From: a virus
DNA length: 21,352 nt
Virus record (IMG/VR): IMGVR_UViG_3300017775_000012
Location: 1-21,352 of that record
Reading direction: 5' to 3' (one strand)
The notes under the pieces were generated by a model. That model had not been told where the DNA came from, did not search any database, and saw nothing but the letters and a program-made list of their open reading frames with translations. Made by a program: the position numbers and the translations under genes. Below are positions 20,411-21,352 of this stretch, one piece after another. Position 1 is the stretch's first letter. Each line of letters starts with the position of its first letter.

Positions 20411-21352
20411 ATGGCCGATGTCACATATGGTTGCATAGATCCTGCAGCAAAAAACTATGATTCTAATAATGTTGGATGTGATCCCCTTTTCTTCGATCCT
20501 ATATCAGGGATAGAACCATATCTCGAAAACGAAAGATATTGTTGCAGGTATCTGGATGTTTATGGTTGCATGGACCCTGATGCAAAAAACTATATCTCAA
20601 ACGCAACTATGGATGATGGAAGTTGTGAATATGAAGATCCACCAGTTGATGTATATGGTTGCACGGACCCTGATGCAAAAAACTATAACCCCAACGCAAC
20701 TATAGATGATGGAACTTGTGAATACGATGCCCCATCATCTGATGTCTATGGTTGCATGGATCCTATGGCAAAGAACTATGATAGATTTGCAACTATAGAT
20801 AATGGAAGTTGCGAATTTGAGGATTGGTTACCCGACCCTGATGTATATGGTTGTACGGATCCTGATGCAAAAAACTATAACCCAAACGCAACTATGGATG
20901 ATGGAGAGTGTGAATATGATGTTTATGGTTGCATGGATCCTGAAGCAACAAACTATATCCCCAACGCAACGTTTCAGACTCCGTTCACTTGTGAATATGA
21001 GGAGGAGCCACCATTTGGTGTTCGTGGTTGTACGGATCCTGATGCAAAAAACTATAACTCAAACGCAGTTATAGATGATGGAAGTTGTGGATATGATGAT
21101 ACTCCTGTATTTGGTTGTACGGACGAAGAAGCAATTAATTATGTGGCTTCAGCAACTGACGATGATGGATCGTGTCAGTATGCAAGCGACGATGAAGAAG
21201 AAGATGAAGATGATGATGAAGTATTTGGGTGCACTGATATCGACGCATCTAATTATAACCCCGACGCTACATTAGATGATGGCAGTTGTGAATATGATAC
21301 ATATGGGTGCACTGATATCGACGCATCTAATTATAACCCCGACGCTACATTA
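20411..21352 (+). CDS. Cys-rich repeat protein (GCTDPDAxNYNPxAT type), 3' partial
   Basis: The frame is open to the end of the window (314 codons), so the C terminus is missing. It starts MADVTYGCIDPAAKNYD and contains ten repeats of about 24-35 aa, the consensus being YGCTDPDAKNYNP then ATxDDGSCEY. Each complete unit has two cysteines (GC and SC) and acidic DDGSC loops like those of thrombospondin type 3 or EF-hand calcium sites. Acidic linkers vary, including a run of Glu/Asp before repeat nine. Such repeats are common in secreted proteins of marine bacteria and their phages. The place after gp6 and the DNRLRE protein suggests a tail fibre or host-contact protein. AGGAG precedes ATG 20411. 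Confidence 0.85.
   Translation, partial: MADVTYGCIDPAAKNYDSNNVGCDPLFFDPISGIEPYLENERYCCRYLDVYGCMDPDAKNYISNATMDDGSCEYEDPPVDVYGCTDPDAKNYNPNATIDDGTCEYDAPSSDVYGCMDPMAKNYDRFATIDNGSCEFEDWLPDPDVYGCTDPDAKNYNPNATMDDGECEYDVYGCMDPEATNYIPNATFQTPFTCEYEEEPPFGVRGCTDPDAKNYNSNAVIDDGSCGYDDTPVFGCTDEEAINYVASATDDDGSCQYASDDEEEDEDDDEVFGCTDIDASNYNPDATLDDGSCEYDTYGCTDIDASNYNPDATL
21227..21352 (+). repeat. Exact 48-base direct repeat within the Cys-rich gene
   Basis: Bases 21227-21274 and 21305-21352 are identical over 48 positions and offset by 78 bases (26 codons). They encode repeats nine and ten. The second copy reaches the window end, so the identity may run further and more copies may follow. Earlier repeats have diverged, so this is the youngest duplication. 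Confidence 0.95.

Noticed and set aside
20802-21275. Two Met-rich frames within the Cys-rich repeat gene
   Set aside because: They are alternate-frame readings of the same DNA repeats. The frame starting at 20411 gives the coherent GCTDPDA repeat.
20411-21352. Repeats considered as a CRISPR array or tandem non-coding repeat
   Set aside because: Spacing and identity follow a protein repeat with codon-level variation in one open frame.

Overview
The window looks like part of the genome of a T4-like myovirus (tailed phage with a contractile tail). Every convincing gene is on the + strand, genes are tightly packed with ATGA, TAATG and TAGTG overlaps, and the DNA is AT-rich. The T4-type hallmarks are a gp55-like late sigma factor and a baseplate block (gp5-like hub, gp25, gp6). 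Accessory genes such as Hsp20, peptide deformylase, a CobS-like AAA+ ATPase and a DNRLRE-like structural protein are familiar from T4-like phages of marine bacteria. Good AGGAG ribosome binding sites suggest a host that uses Shine-Dalgarno initiation. The host itself cannot be named from this sequence.

Layout. Positions 1-828 hold no convincing gene but contain an intrinsic terminator, a promoter and several hairpins. Positions 829-4457 hold small accessory genes: a SET-domain protein, two small membrane proteins, several unknowns, tRNA-Gly(UCC) and tRNA-Tyr(GUA), a thioredoxin, a PseT-type 3'-phosphatase domain and a one-helix MscS-like protein. Positions 4530-8306 hold a MoxR/CobS-like AAA+ ATPase and a large protein with an HEXXH motif and a VWA domain, with two small membrane proteins between them. 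Positions 8527-11087 hold Hsp20, a GTG-started 58-aa gene, a Cys/Lys-rich protein, peptide deformylase and three unknowns. Positions 11097-11519 encode a tmRNA. Two small membrane proteins (holin-like candidates) follow and end at a strong hairpin. Positions 12069-13862 hold an HD-domain phosphohydrolase, a membrane-anchored unknown and the gp55-like sigma factor, closed by a strong terminator. From 13998 to the end lies the baseplate/virion block, finishing with a Cys-rich repeat protein that runs off the window.

Regulation. Five copies of one promoter-like element, TTGCCC-(17/18)-TATATT with an A-rich upstream tract, lie at 439, 1672, 4477, 6274 and 9201. The copies ahead of the AAA+ and VWA genes share almost the whole leader, including an identical 17-base stretch over the ribosome binding site and start codon. 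The structural block lacks this element, which fits its use by the gp55 late sigma factor instead.

Most notable: a phage tmRNA whose tag frame appears to be 40 codons long; a minimal MscS-like channel protein; the AAA+/VWA pair with identical leaders; a dockerin-like calcium loop inside gp6; and the recurrent promoter element.
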